A stretch of 64,000 nucleotides of DNA, from NCBI RefSeq assembly GCF_000271845.1, contig NZ_JH719395.1, positions 2,890,208 through 2,954,207 on the forward strand, read 5' to 3'. The DNA is from Rhizobium leguminosarum bv. trifolii WSM2297 (lineage in GTDB: Bacteria > Pseudomonadota > Alphaproteobacteria > Rhizobiales > Rhizobiaceae). Shown here piece after piece: positions 37,658-47,619 of the stretch (position 1 is the stretch's first letter; every line of letters starts with the position of its first letter). The position numbers and the translations under genes are program-made. Below the pieces are notes generated by a model, which saw nothing but the letters and a program-made list of their open reading frames with translations, was not told the origin of the DNA and ran no database searches.

Positions 37658-38692
37658 ATGACAGCAGATACTTCACTCCGCCCGGCAGACCATCCGGCCA
37701 TCAAGTCAGGCAAGGTCGGCGTCCTACTGGTCAATCTCGGCACGCCCGATGGCACCGATTACACCTCGATGCGCCGCTATCTCCGGGAATTCCTGACCGA
37801 TCGCCGCGTCATCGAATGGTCGCCGTGGAAGTGGTATCCGATCCTGTTCGGCATCGTGCTCAACACCCGTCCGCAGAAGGTCGGCAAGGCCTATGAGCTG
37901 ATCTGGAACAAGGAGAAGAACGAAAGTTATCTCCGCACCTATACCCGCAACCAGTCCGAGCGGATGGCCGAGCGCCTGAAGGATCTGGCGACGGTCAAAG
38001 TGGATTGGGCAATGCGCTACGGCACACCGTCGATCGCTTCGCGGATCGAGGCGCTGAAGCAAGAAGGCTGCGACCGTATCGTGCTCTTCCCGCTCTACCC
38101 GCAATATGCGGCAGCGACGACCGCCACCGTCAACGACAAGGCCTTCCAGAAGCTGCTTTCGATGCGTTGGCAGCCGGCGCTGCGCACCGTGCCAGACTAT
38201 CATGACGACGAGGCCTATATCGAGGCGCTCGCAAACTCCGTCGAGAAGCATCTTGCGACGCTCGACTGGCAGCCGGAAATGCTGCTCGCCTCCTTCCACG
38301 GCATTCCGATGTCGTATTTCAAGCAGGGCGATCCCTACTACTGTCAGTGCCAGAAGACCGGCCGGCTGCTGCGCGAGCGGCTGGGGCTCACCAAGGAAAA
38401 CTTCATGGTCACCTTCCAGTCCCGCTTCGGGCCGGAGGAATGGCTGCAGCCCTATACCGACAAGACGGTGGAGAAACTCGCCAAAGACGGCGTCAGGCGC
38501 ATCGCCGTCATCAATCCCGGCTTCGTCTCCGACTGTCTGGAAACGCTGGAAGAGATCGCCGAACAGGCTGCCCACTCCTTCCACGAGAACGGCGGCGAGA
38601 AGTTCGCGCATATCCCCTGCCTCAACGACGGCGAGGACGGCATGACCGTATTGGAAAAGGTCGTCCGCCGCGAATTGCAGGGCTGGGTCTGA
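37658..38692 (+). CDS. hemH: Ferrochelatase
   Basis: Inserts Fe2+ into protoporphyrin IX, the last step of haem synthesis. The 344-residue protein starts MTADTSLRPADHPA and has GVLLVNLGTPDG, the catalytic His region LASFHGIPMSYFKQGDPYY and the acidic helix PGFVSDCLETLEEI. The start at 37658 gives the family length; the frame opens at 37598. No Irr- or RirA-type box was recognised upstream. Confidence 0.97.
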   Translation: MTADTSLRPADHPAIKSGKVGVLLVNLGTPDGTDYTSMRRYLREFLTDRRVIEWSPWKWYPILFGIVLNTRPQKVGKAYELIWNKEKNESYLRTYTRNQSERMAERLKDLATVKVDWAMRYGTPSIASRIEALKQEGCDRIVLFPLYPQYAAATTATVNDKAFQKLLSMRWQPALRTVPDYHDDEAYIEALANSVEKHLATLDWQPEMLLASFHGIPMSYFKQGDPYYCQCQKTGRLLRERLGLTKENFMVTFQSRFGPEEWLQPYTDKTVEKLAKDGVRRIAVINPGFVSDCLETLEEIAEQAAHSFHENGGEKFAHIPCLNDGEDGMTVLEKVVRRELQGWV

Positions 38693-38861
38693 GGACCATC
38701 CCGGAAGCGGCGCCCGGCCGGGTCGCCCGAAAAATCCCACCAAGACCCAACCGTCCTTTCCCTTGGAGGTTGTGCATCCGTGGGTCATTTCTTCCTCGCA
38801 AATAACATGCTAACTCACCACATCAGTGTATGGGCGCATGCGCCGTTGGGAGGAAAATTTC

Positions 38862-39902
38862 ATGCTGTTCGGCGGCTTCGACATTGTCGTAATCGTGCTG
38901 GTCATCTTCGTCATCCTGGTGCTCTTTGCCGGCATCAAGACCGTGCCGCAGGGCTACCGCTATACGATCGAGCGCTTCGGCCGTTATACCCGCACGTTGG
39001 AGCCCGGCCTCAATCTCATCACCCCTTTCATCGAACGCGTCGGCGCCCGGTTGAACGTGATGGAGCAGGTGCTGAACGTCCCCACGCAGGAGGTGATCAC
39101 CAAGGACAATGCCTCGGTTTCGGCCGATGCCGTCGCCTTCTATCAGGTGCTGAACGCCGCCCAATCCGCCTATCAGGTTGCCAACCTCGAAAACGCCATC
39201 CTCAATCTGACCATGACCAATATCCGCTCGGTCATGGGTTCGATGGATCTCGACGAACTGCTCTCCAACCGCGATGCGATCAACGACCGGCTGCTGCGCG
39301 TCGTCGACGAGGCCGTGCAGCCCTGGGGCATCAAGGTCACTCGCGTCGAAATCAAGGACATCCAGCCGCCGCGCGATCTCGTCGATGCGATGGCCCGGCA
39401 GATGAAGGCCGAGCGCGAGAAACGCGCCCAGGTGCTGGAAGCCGAAGGCTCACGCAATGCACAGATCCTCAGGGCCGAAGGCGCCAAGCAATCCGCCATT
39501 CTGCAGGCCGAAGGCCAGCGCGAGGCCGCCTTCCGCAATGCTGAAGCCCGAGAGCGCCTGGCCGAGGCGGAAGCCAAGGCGACCAAGATGGTCTCCGAAG
39601 CGATTGCCGCCGGCGACATTCAGGCGATCAACTATTTCGTCGCCCAGAAATACACCGAGGCGCTGGCGTCGATCGGTTCAGCGCCCAATTCCAAGATCGT
39701 GATGATGCCGATGGAAGCCTCTTCCATCCTGAGCTCGCTCGGCGGCATCGGCGCCATTGCCCGCGAAGTGTTCGGCGATGCCGGCAACGGCCCGGCTACA
39801 CCTCCGCCGCCGCGTCCGCGCCCGGTGCCTGGACCGGTGCGCTCGACGCCGCCGATCAATCCGCCGAGCCCGAACCCCTTCAACCCCGATCCGGAGCGGT
39901 AA
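38862..39902 (+). CDS. SPFH/Band 7 (stomatin-like, QmcA-type) membrane protein
   Basis: A 346-residue protein anchored by one N-terminal membrane helix ([18 protein letters not shown]), followed by the SPFH domain ([20 protein letters not shown]) and a long coiled coil rich in Ala/Glu (about residues 180-270), ending in a Pro-rich tail. Such proteins oligomerise into membrane microdomain scaffolds. The start at 38862 has GGGAGGAAAA upstream. It is paired with the NfeD gene 3 bases downstream, the usual partner. Confidence 0.93.
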   Translation: MLFGGFDIVVIVLVIFVILVLFAGIKTVPQGYRYTIERFGRYTRTLEPGLNLITPFIERVGARLNVMEQVLNVPTQEVITKDNASVSADAVAFYQVLNAAQSAYQVANLENAILNLTMTNIRSVMGSMDLDELLSNRDAINDRLLRVVDEAVQPWGIKVTRVEIKDIQPPRDLVDAMARQMKAEREKRAQVLEAEGSRNAQILRAEGAKQSAILQAEGQREAAFRNAEARERLAEAEAKATKMVSEAIAAGDIQAINYFVAQKYTEALASIGSAPNSKIVMMPMEASSILSSLGGIGAIAREVFGDAGNGPATPPPPRPRPVPGPVRSTPPINPPSPNPFNPDPER

Positions 39903-39905
39903 GCC

Positions 39906-40367
39906 ATGCTGGCGAAGATCGTTGCCGAACTCGGTCCGTGGAGCTGGTGGGTCGCAGGCCTGGTGTTGCTCGCGGCCGAAATGATCGTTCCCGGCTTCTT
40001 CCTGGTCTGGATCGGCCTTGCCGCCTTGATCGTCGGCGCGCTGTCGCTCATCTTCTGGGACAGCGCCTTCTGGGTCTGGGAACTGCAGGCGATCCTTTTT
40101 GCGCTGCTTGCCGTTGCCACGACCTTCGCCGGCCGCCGGCTAACGCTGCGCAATTCCATGACCGACGAGCCCTTCCTCAATCAGCGCGGCGCGAGCCTCG
40201 TCGGCCGCACGGCGACGCTGCACGAGCCGATCCGCGAGGGTCGCGGCCGCATTCGTCTCGACGATACGCTGTGGCAGGTGCAGGTGATGGGACCCGACCT
40301 GCCGGTGGGAACGCAGGTGAAGGTGGTGTCGAGCAACGGCCGCGACCTGACAGTCGAGCCCGTCTGA
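39906..40367 (+). CDS. NfeD-family membrane protein
   Basis: A 153-residue protein with membrane helices in the first half (WWVAGLVLLAAEMIVPGFFLVW; LSLIFWDSAFWVW; ALLAVATTFAG) and a C-terminal OB-fold domain (LVGRTATLHEPIREGRGRIRLDDTLWQV). NfeD proteins work with SPFH proteins in membrane-quality or microdomain roles. It follows the stomatin-like gene by 3 bases, so they form an operon. Confidence 0.93.
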   Translation: MLAKIVAELGPWSWWVAGLVLLAAEMIVPGFFLVWIGLAALIVGALSLIFWDSAFWVWELQAILFALLAVATTFAGRRLTLRNSMTDEPFLNQRGASLVGRTATLHEPIREGRGRIRLDDTLWQVQVMGPDLPVGTQVKVVSSNGRDLTVEPV

Positions 40368-40388
40368 ACTCCAATCAGATGTTTTTGA

Positions 40389-41384
40389 TCAAGCGACGCC
40401 GATCCGCAGCAGATCGTGGAAATGCACCAGCCCCACCGGCCTGTTGTCGTCGTCGATGACGATCAGCGCGCCGATGTGGTGCTGGTTGAGCAGCGCCAGC
40501 GCGGCGGTCGCCAGCACCGTCGGCTTCACCGTCTTCGGCGTCCGCGTCATGATGTCGTCAACGGCAAGTTCTGAAAGATTGCGGGTCAGGTTGCGCGCCA
40601 TGTCGCCTTCGGTGACGATGCCACAGAGCCGCCCATCCTCGTCGAGCACGCCGACGCAGCCGAAATGCTTACGCGACAGCACCGTGACCGCCTCCGGCAT
40701 CGGTGTGCCCTTGGCAACGAGCGGCAGCTTCTCGCCGATATGCATGATATCGGCGACATGCATCAGGCTCGCGCCCAGCTTGCCGCCGGGATGGAAGACG
40801 TGGAAATCCGTGGCGGTAAAGCCGCGCGCCTCCAACAGGGCCACTGCCAGCGCATCGCCGATCGCAAGCTGCATCAACGTCGAGGTCGTCGGCGCCAGTC
40901 CATTCGGACAGGCCTCCTGCTCGTTCGGCACGAGAAGGACAATATCGGCGGCCGTTGCAAGCGAGGAACGGTCGCTGCAGGTGATCGCGATCAGCGGAAT
41001 GGAGAAGCGCCGCGTGAAGGAAATGATGCTTTTGAGCTCGGCACTCTCGCCGCCTTTGGAAATCGCCAACACGACGTCGTCGCGTGCGATCATGCCGAGA
41101 TCGCCGTGATTGGCCTCCGCCGCATGCACGAAAAAGGCGGGTGTCCCCGTTGAAGCGAACGTCGCCGCAAGCTTGGCGCCGATATGCCCGCTTTTGCCGA
41201 CGCCAGTGACGATAACACGCCCAGTGATGTCGCCGATGACTTCGACAGCGCGGGTGAAGGGACCGGCCAATCCATTATCGAAGGCCTGTTCGAGCGCTTC
41301 AAGACCGCGTCTTTCGGTCTCTATCGTGCGTTTTGCCGATTCGAGCACGCTGTTTTCAACGAGGTTTATCGCTCTTCTGTTCAT
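40389..41384 (-). CDS. kdsD: KpsF/GutQ-family arabinose-5-phosphate isomerase
   Basis: Converts ribulose-5-phosphate to arabinose-5-phosphate, precursor of KDO in lipopolysaccharide. The 331-residue protein has the SIS domain (VIVTGVGKSGHIGAKLAATFASTG; HAAEANHGDLGMI) and two CBS domains (GVLDEDGRLCGIVTEGDMAR; ALIVIDDDNRPVGLVHFHDLLR). KdsD is likely, but the GutQ paralogue cannot be excluded. Confidence 0.93.
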   Translation of the reverse strand: MNRRAINLVENSVLESAKRTIETERRGLEALEQAFDNGLAGPFTRAVEVIGDITGRVIVTGVGKSGHIGAKLAATFASTGTPAFFVHAAEANHGDLGMIARDDVVLAISKGGESAELKSIISFTRRFSIPLIAITCSDRSSLATAADIVLLVPNEQEACPNGLAPTTSTLMQLAIGDALAVALLEARGFTATDFHVFHPGGKLGASLMHVADIMHIGEKLPLVAKGTPMPEAVTVLSRKHFGCVGVLDEDGRLCGIVTEGDMARNLTRNLSELAVDDIMTRTPKTVKPTVLATAALALLNQHHIGALIVIDDDNRPVGLVHFHDLLRIGVA

Positions 41385-41509
41385 GAAGTTGCGTTAGACC
41401 TTTTCACTTTCCAAGTCCACCCCGCACTCTTCCCGAAATGTGAACAGCGCCCGCCGCCGGCAACGAATGATTAACCACGAGGCTTTACCTTTGGGTAAGA
41501 ACCGAAAGC

Positions 41510-43066
41510 ATGTCAGGCGCGAATTGCATGGGCCAGCCAAAACAGACGAGCAGTGTGACGCCGCTCCGCGCCATGAGCCGTGCCGTCTCTTTTGCTGCGT
41601 TCGGCTGCCTGCTTCTCAGCCAGACGGCGGCCTTCGCACAGTCCGCCACGGCGGGCACGGCGAACAGCCGCTCTGCGGCCTCTGAGAATAATCGCGCCAC
41701 GAACGACGCCGCACCCGCCACCGGTTTCGATGATGAGACCGGCGACACCGCCGTTCCCACGGCAAACGGCACGACCGCGAATGCGGACGATGCCCAACGG
41801 CCCGCCATACCGGACGCGCAATCCGGCGACGACATTACCGGCGCCATCCTCGACGAGGACATCCGCCGGCTGAACACCCGCGAAGCGCCGCTCGATGAAG
41901 CGCAGGCGCAGCGCAGGGCTGCCGAAAGCGCCTCGACGGCCGAAACGCCGGGCATTCCGATCGGCACCTTCGTGCTCCGCCCGACTGTCACCCAGAGTAT
42001 CAACACTGAGACCACCAAGGACGGCAACACCAGTGAGCATCGCGCCTTTCTTGAAACCGACGCGGCCGCGACCCTGACCTCCGACTGGAGCCGGCACCAA
42101 CTGACGGTCACCTCCGAAGGCGCGTGGCAGAAGAATATCAGCGGCGAGGGCGAAGAGCAGCCTTCCTTGAAGATCAACGGCGACCTCAGGCTGGATCTGT
42201 CCAACGATACGGTCGCGCACCTCACTGCCGGCTACAATTTCTATCGGGAAGATACAGACGATCCCGACGCCATCGCCGACGCCACACAACAGTCTGACGT
42301 GCAGGAATTTACCGCCGGCGCCTCCGTCCAACGCGATTTCGGCATCCTGCGCGGCACGACGGCACTGGCCCTGACCCGCTCGATCTATTCCGATGCGACG
42401 CTTTCGAACGGCACGACCGTTGCCCTCAGCGACCGCGACCAGACGACCGGCACGCTGCGCGGCCGCGTCGGTTATGAGCTGTCACCCGCGCTCATCCCCT
42501 TCATCGAGGCCACGGTCGGCCGTACCCTCTATGACGAAACGCGCGACTCCGCCGGCTACGAGCGGTCCGGCCATAGCTATGGCGCCAAAGCAGGCGTCGA
42601 GGTCGATCTCGGCGAAAAGCTGAAGGGCGAAGTCGGTGTCGGCTACGAGATGGCGAATTTCGAAGATAACAGGCTCTCGTCCATCGATACCGCCACGCTC
42701 GATGCAAGCCTGCTCTGGTCGCCGATCCGCGGCACCGATGTCAATCTCGACCTGCAGACGAGCATCCAGCCCTCGACCACGCCGGGCGAAAGCGGCTACG
42801 TCTCGCACGCGCTGACGACGACCGTCACCCACCAGCTGCGCGACAATCTGGTGGGCACGATGATCGGCGGCGTGATATGGCGCGATTATCCCACCGACAG
42901 CACCATCAACGACGAGCTCGTCTATACCGCCGCGACCGGCCTGACCTGGAACATCAATCGCTATCTCGATTTGACCAGCACGCTCGGCTACGAGCTGACC
43001 ACGCGCAAAGACGGCGACGACTCGCAGCAATGGCGAGCCGGCGTCGGCCTCAAGCTGAAACGTTAA
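41510..43066 (+). CDS. Outer-membrane beta-barrel protein
   Basis: A 518-residue protein. A signal peptide (AVSFAAFGCLLLSQTAAFAQ) is preceded by an n-region of about 20 residues; the ATG at 41573 is an alternative start. A low-complexity polar stretch (residues 45-150) leads to alternating hydrophobic/polar strands (for example LTVTSEGAWQKN; LRLDLSNDTVAHLTAGYNF) ending in an aromatic/charged terminus (WRAGVGLKLKR), typical of a beta-barrel. Function unknown; it resembles the BBP2/OMP_b-brl group of rhizobia. Confidence 0.8.
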   Translation: MSGANCMGQPKQTSSVTPLRAMSRAVSFAAFGCLLLSQTAAFAQSATAGTANSRSAASENNRATNDAAPATGFDDETGDTAVPTANGTTANADDAQRPAIPDAQSGDDITGAILDEDIRRLNTREAPLDEAQAQRRAAESASTAETPGIPIGTFVLRPTVTQSINTETTKDGNTSEHRAFLETDAAATLTSDWSRHQLTVTSEGAWQKNISGEGEEQPSLKINGDLRLDLSNDTVAHLTAGYNFYREDTDDPDAIADATQQSDVQEFTAGASVQRDFGILRGTTALALTRSIYSDATLSNGTTVALSDRDQTTGTLRGRVGYELSPALIPFIEATVGRTLYDETRDSAGYERSGHSYGAKAGVEVDLGEKLKGEVGVGYEMANFEDNRLSSIDTATLDASLLWSPIRGTDVNLDLQTSIQPSTTPGESGYVSHALTTTVTHQLRDNLVGTMIGGVIWRDYPTDSTINDELVYTAATGLTWNINRYLDLTSTLGYELTTRKDGDDSQQWRAGVGLKLKR

Positions 43067-43124
43067 ACGCCGCGCATCTGCTAGGATACGCGGCGCTCTA
43101 TCATTTACATGCTGTGCGGAAAAC

Positions 43125-44012
43125 TTATCTCAGACCGGCAAGCAATTCCTTGAAGCCGCCTTCGACGGTCGGGCGGATATCGTCGCGTTCGAGGGCGAAT
43201 GCGACGTTGGCCAAGATGAAGCCGTCCTTGGCGCCGCAGTCATAGGTCGCGCCGCGGAAGTGGTAACCGGCAAAATCCTGTTCCTTCAGCAGCTTCAGCA
43301 TGCCGTCGGTGAGCTGGATCTCGTTGCCGGCGCCGCGCTCCTGGGTTTCGAGGATCTTGAAGATCTCCGGCTGCAGGATGTAGCGACCGTTGATGAAGAA
43401 GTTGGAAGGGGCCGTCCCCTTGGCGGGCTTTTCCACCATGCCGGTGATTCGGAAGCCCTCGCCGATCGCTTCGCCGACACCGACGATGCCGTATTTATGC
43501 GCCTGGTCGGGCGCACACTCTTCGACGGCGACGATGTTGCCGCCACTCTGGCCATAAAGGTCGATCATGCCCTTCATGCAGCCCTTGTCGCCCTTCATGA
43601 TCATATCGGGCAGCAGCAGTGCGAAAGGCTCGTCGCCGACGATCTCGCGGGCGCACCATACGGCGTGGCCGAGGCCGAGCGGCTCCTGCTGGCGGGTGAA
43701 GCTCACCGTGCCGGCCTTCGGCAATTGCTGGGCGAGAAGCGTGATTTCCGCCTTCTTGGCGCGCTCGCGCAGCGTCTGTTCCAGCTCGAAATGGATGTCG
43801 AAATAATCTTCGATGACGTGCTTGTTGCGCCCGGTGACGAAAACCAGATGTTCGATCCCCGCCTCTATCGCCTCATCGACGACATATTGAATGATTGGCT
43901 TGTCGACGACGGTCAACATTTCCTTCGGAACAGCCTTTGTCGCCGGCAGGAATCGCGTCCCCAACCCGGCCACCGGAAATACTGCCTTACGAACTTTATT
44001 GTGTTGAGCCAC
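43125..44012 (-). CDS. galU: UTP-glucose-1-phosphate uridylyltransferase
   Basis: Makes UDP-glucose for exopolysaccharide, cyclic glucan and LPS. The 295-residue protein has [21 protein letters not shown] and the [13 protein letters not shown] nucleotide-binding region, with [13 protein letters not shown] later. The start is GTG at 44012 with a perfect AGGAGG 5 bases upstream. It is divergent from a lytic transglycosylase gene. Confidence 0.97.
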   Translation of the reverse strand: MAQHNKVRKAVFPVAGLGTRFLPATKAVPKEMLTVVDKPIIQYVVDEAIEAGIEHLVFVTGRNKHVIEDYFDIHFELEQTLRERAKKAEITLLAQQLPKAGTVSFTRQQEPLGLGHAVWCAREIVGDEPFALLLPDMIMKGDKGCMKGMIDLYGQSGGNIVAVEECAPDQAHKYGIVGVGEAIGEGFRITGMVEKPAKGTAPSNFFINGRYILQPEIFKILETQERGAGNEIQLTDGMLKLLKEQDFAGYHFRGATYDCGAKDGFILANVAFALERDDIRPTVEGGFKELLAGLR

Positions 44013-44216
44013 ACCGGCCTCCTGCTTCGAACATATCGCTTTGGAAATAGGGCTTTTTAGCCTTAACTAGTATAGAATTGCTACTGTTTTGCAATGGTGA
44101 CCGCCGCGGGGCGCTATGGTAAAGAATTTGTTGACTCCGTTCCTGTAGTCTTGGGTCTGGCGCGGACATGATGCCTCGCTGTCCCCGGAAACTGAAGATG
44201 ACGGATACGACTGTCG

Positions 44217-45440
44217 ATGACCCAGAATCACAAAAACTCCCTTCGTGGTCTTGCTCTCGCCCTCGTTGTCGCCGTCCAGGTTGGACTGGTACCCGACAAC
44301 GCGAAAGCCGATTCCCGGTTCCAGAAATGGATCGCGGATTTTTACCAAACAGCCGCTCAGAGTGGCATCAGTAAGGCAACCTATCAAAAGGCCTTTTCCG
44401 GGGTCAGCGAGCCCGACCCGACCGTGCTCGAAAAAGCGGCCTACCAGCCGGAATTCACTTCGAAAATCTGGGACTACGTCGATTCCCGCGTCAATCCCTA
44501 TACGGTCAAGATCGGCCGCGAGATGGCCGTCAAGCACGCCAGAACGCTCGCTGCAATCGAGCAGCGATTCGGCGTCGACAAGACCATTCTGCTCGCCATC
44601 TGGTCGATGGAATCGAATTACGGCGCCATCCTCGACAAGGACGACCGGCTGCACTACGTGCCGCGCGCGCTGGCAACGCTTGGCTATGCCGATCCGAGCC
44701 GCGCCAAGTTCGCCAAGAAGCAGCTGATCGCCGCGCTGAAAATCCTGCAGAACGGCGACGTGCCGGCACGGGAGATGACCGGCTCCTGGGCCGGCGCCAT
44801 GGGCCACACCCAGTTCATTCCGACAAGCTACCTGCTTTATGCCGTCGATGCCGACGGCAACGGCCATCGCGACATCTGGAACTCGGTGCCGGACGCGCTG
44901 GCGACCTCGGCCAATCTGCTGATGAAAAACGGCTGGGACACCGGCAAGACCTGGGGCTACGAGGTTGTCGTTCCCGCTGCAGCAGCCCAGCAGATCGGCA
45001 AGAACCACACACTCGCCCAATGGGCAGCACTTGGCCTGACCCGCCCGAACGGCAAGGCCTTCCGCGAGAGCGGTACGAAGGCCGTGCTGAAGATGCCGGC
45101 CGGGCCTGGTGGCCCCGGCTTCTTGATGACCGCCAACTTTTTCACCATCAAGAACTACAATGCGTCGGACAGCTATGCACTCGCCGTCGGCCTGCTCGCC
45201 GACCAGATCGCCGGCTACGGCGGCCTGCAGCAGCGTTGGCCGCGCCCGGACGGCGCCCTCGACATCACCGAGAAATTCGAGCTGCAGACCCGCCTGAAGA
45301 CGCTTGGCTACTACAATGGCGAGGTCGACGGCAATTTCGGCTCGGGTTCGAAGGCGGCGATATCAGCGGTGCAGTCGCGCATCGGCATGCAGCCGGACGG
45401 CGAGCCCTCATTGCCGCTCCTGAACGCACTTCGTCGCTAG
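44217..45440 (+). CDS. Lytic murein transglycosylase (MltB-type) with peptidoglycan-binding domain
   Basis: Cleaves the glycan of peptidoglycan to form 1,6-anhydro ends. The 407-residue protein has a signal peptide (LALALVVAVQVGLVPDNAKA), the SLT_2/MltB domain with the catalytic Glu in IWSMESNYGAIL, and GAMGHTQFIPTSYL. A C-terminal PG_binding_1 domain (FELQTRLKTLGYYNGEVDGNFG) anchors it to the wall. The DUF459 hydrolase gene follows on the same strand. Confidence 0.94.
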   Translation: MTQNHKNSLRGLALALVVAVQVGLVPDNAKADSRFQKWIADFYQTAAQSGISKATYQKAFSGVSEPDPTVLEKAAYQPEFTSKIWDYVDSRVNPYTVKIGREMAVKHARTLAAIEQRFGVDKTILLAIWSMESNYGAILDKDDRLHYVPRALATLGYADPSRAKFAKKQLIAALKILQNGDVPAREMTGSWAGAMGHTQFIPTSYLLYAVDADGNGHRDIWNSVPDALATSANLLMKNGWDTGKTWGYEVVVPAAAAQQIGKNHTLAQWAALGLTRPNGKAFRESGTKAVLKMPAGPGGPGFLMTANFFTIKNYNASDSYALAVGLLADQIAGYGGLQQRWPRPDGALDITEKFELQTRLKTLGYYNGEVDGNFGSGSKAAISAVQSRIGMQPDGEPSLPLLNALRR

Positions 45441-45527
45441 AAGCGGCGCAATCGTGACCTAGATAATAGCGGGAATGGACGCTGGCCTGTCCTGTGTGCA
45501 AGATTGCCGGCAGATGCGGAACTGCCC

Positions 45528-46742
45528 ATGACGAAGAAAACTGTCCGGACCCCAATCCGTTGGCTTGTGCTCGCCCTGGCGGCGGCTTCGCTGTGCCTTG
45601 GCGCGCTTACGCCTGTGCGTATGGCCGAGGCTCAGGAGCAGCAGCGTTATCAGCGCCGTTCGATCCTCGACTTCTTCCTCGGCCGGCGCTACCTCGAGGA
45701 TAGCCCTCAGACTCCCGACGCACCGCAGCCGAGGCGCCAGCAGCGCAAGAAACCACCAGCACCGAAGGCCATCGTCAACACCCGCACCGCGCCGCCGCTC
45801 CGTGCGCCGGTGCAAGAGGAGCCTGCGGTACAGAAGCTCGGCGATGCCAAGAAAATCCTGATCGTCGGCGATTTCCTGGCCAGCGGCCTCGGCGACGGCC
45901 TGACCGCCGCCTTCGAGACCTCGCCCGGGGTCGTCGTCGAAGCCCGCGGCAATGTCTCATCGGGTCTCGTCCGCGATGATTATTATAACTGGCCGGAACA
46001 GCTGCCGCAGATGATCGACGAACTGAAGCCGGCAATGGTCGTCGTCATGATCGGCGCCAACGACCGCCAGCAGATGGTGACCGATACCGCCAAGGAGAAG
46101 TTCCGCACCGACGGCTGGTTTTCCGAATATCGCCGCCGGGTCCTTTCTTTCGGTAAGGAGGTCACCGACCGGAAGATTCCGCTGCTCTGGGTTGGCCTTC
46201 CCGCCTTCGAATCCGATCAGATGACCGCAGATGCCGTTCAGATGAACCAGCTCTACCGCAACCAGGTCGAAAGCATCGGCGGCGAATTCGTCGACATCTG
46301 GGATGGTTTCGTCGCTGAAAACGGCAGCTTCATCGTCACCGGTTCGGATGTGAACGGCCAGCAGGTGCGCCTGCGCACCTCCGATGGCATCAACCTGACC
46401 CAGGCCGGCCGGCGCAAGCTTGCCTTCTACGTGGAAAAACCTGCGCGACGTCTTCTCGGCACGCAGGCAAGCCCCGATTTGGTCCGCCTCGACTCCAGCA
46501 GTCTCCCCGGTCTCGGCCTCCCCGCCAATCCGGTCGAACATACCGTGCCGATCAGCCTCTCCGACCCCAATCTCGACGGCGGCGCCGAGCTTCTCGGCGC
46601 CGGGCCACCACCGATGGTTTTGACGCGATCGCCCCGCGACCTTCTGGTGGAGCAGGGCGAGATGACGGCCGCACCACCCGGCCGCGTCGACGATTACCGC
46701 CTGCCTGCGGCAAAGACGCCGGCCGAAGTCTCGGTGAAATGA
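45528..46742 (+). CDS. DUF459 SGNH-fold hydrolase
   Basis: A 404-residue secreted protein: signal peptide (RWLVLALAAASLCLGALTP), a Pro/basic linker, then an SGNH hydrolase domain with block I ILIVGDFLASGLGDGL (Asp-Phe-Leu-Ala-Ser replaces the usual GDS), block III VVVMIGANDRQQM and, later, a region with Asp and few histidines. DUF459 proteins are related to periplasmic O-acetyl- or glycan-modifying enzymes. Its place after a lytic transglycosylase fits a cell-wall role, which is inference. Confidence 0.85.
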   Translation: MTKKTVRTPIRWLVLALAAASLCLGALTPVRMAEAQEQQRYQRRSILDFFLGRRYLEDSPQTPDAPQPRRQQRKKPPAPKAIVNTRTAPPLRAPVQEEPAVQKLGDAKKILIVGDFLASGLGDGLTAAFETSPGVVVEARGNVSSGLVRDDYYNWPEQLPQMIDELKPAMVVVMIGANDRQQMVTDTAKEKFRTDGWFSEYRRRVLSFGKEVTDRKIPLLWVGLPAFESDQMTADAVQMNQLYRNQVESIGGEFVDIWDGFVAENGSFIVTGSDVNGQQVRLRTSDGINLTQAGRRKLAFYVEKPARRLLGTQASPDLVRLDSSSLPGLGLPANPVEHTVPISLSDPNLDGGAELLGAGPPPMVLTRSPRDLLVEQGEMTAAPPGRVDDYRLPAAKTPAEVSVK

Positions 46743-46773
46743 AAAGTCGCGGCAGCCTTCGGTTACGTCCCAT

Positions 46774-47388
46774 TTACGTCGTCTTCGCCTGCGGCCAACT
46801 CAAATAGTAGTAGTTCGAGCCGATCAGGCCGAAGAAGGCGTTACTGTCGGTCGTCTGGTCGATATAGCTGCCGTTTTGCTTGACGAAAGCGCCGTCGGCG
46901 CCGCGTTCGAGATGCGCATCGAGATAGTCGCTCCAGCCGCTGACATCGATCTCCTTGCCGGCCCTGCTTTCGGTATCGGCCTCATCGGGATCGTCGACAT
47001 CCCAGGCGGTGATCGATACGCCCTGCGTCGGATCGGCGACGGTCAGTGTGCCCGCTGCCAGCGCGGCCAGCATGTCGTGGGCCTTGCCGCTCTCACCTTC
47101 CGCCGCAGCGGCATCCTGCAACTGCTGCTTCAGCATCGACATGAAGGAGGCGCTGGTCACGTCGGCCTCATCGGACGTCTCGTTCTGGGATGAAAGAGTG
47201 TCGAGCAATCCTGACAGGGCTTGGTTGGAAAGCAGCGAGGCGGAGCTCGAATCGAGCCCGTAGCTGCTCAGGATACTGGCGGCCGACGAACTCTGCGTAT
47301 CCTGCGAACTGTCGTCGCCGGGGCCGCGAAGGTTTTTCAGGGCATATTGGGCCGAAACCAGCCGGGTGGTGTCAACTGCTGAAACCAT
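46774..47388 (-). CDS. Hypothetical Ser/Ala/Asp-rich protein
   Basis: A 204-residue protein with AGGA 8 bases before the ATG at 47388. It begins MVSAVDTTRLVSAQYALKNL and is rich in Ser, Ala and Asp, with no signal peptide or membrane helix. The C-terminal region (DVSGWSDYLDAHLERGADGAF; FFGLIGSNYYYLSWPQ) has aromatic clusters. I do not recognise a family. It is convergent with the DUF459 gene, 31 bases apart. Confidence 0.65.
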   Translation of the reverse strand: MVSAVDTTRLVSAQYALKNLRGPGDDSSQDTQSSSAASILSSYGLDSSSASLLSNQALSGLLDTLSSQNETSDEADVTSASFMSMLKQQLQDAAAAEGESGKAHDMLAALAAGTLTVADPTQGVSITAWDVDDPDEADTESRAGKEIDVSGWSDYLDAHLERGADGAFVKQNGSYIDQTTDSNAFFGLIGSNYYYLSWPQAKTT

Positions 47389-47563
47389 TTGAAAAATCCT
47401 GATGAAATGCCTATGCGGCCGAAACGGCGGGGGGCCTCCGCTCCGGTCGCCGCCGGCTCTTCCTGAACTCGGCGTCCGGCGGAAAACCTCGCTTCCCGGC
47501 ATTGCTTGAAGCTTGCGGCGGAGGCCGGCGCGTCAAGCGGTCGCACCAGCGTATATCCCAAAC

Positions 47564-47592
47564 AAAAAACTCCGCCGGAGGGCGGAGTTCTT
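47564..47592 (-). terminator. Terminator after gltD
   Basis: Stem ACTCCGCC / GGCGGAGT with a GGAG loop and a long U run on the minus strand, 28 bases past the gltD stop. Confidence 0.88.
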
Positions 47593-47619
47593 GTCTCGGA
47601 ATCTCTATGCGCCCTGCGA

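Noticed and set aside
43068..43098. GC-rich inverted repeat between the beta-barrel gene and galU as a terminator
   Set aside because: Arms CGCCGCG / CGCGGCG are present but the loop is long and no U run follows; not convincing.
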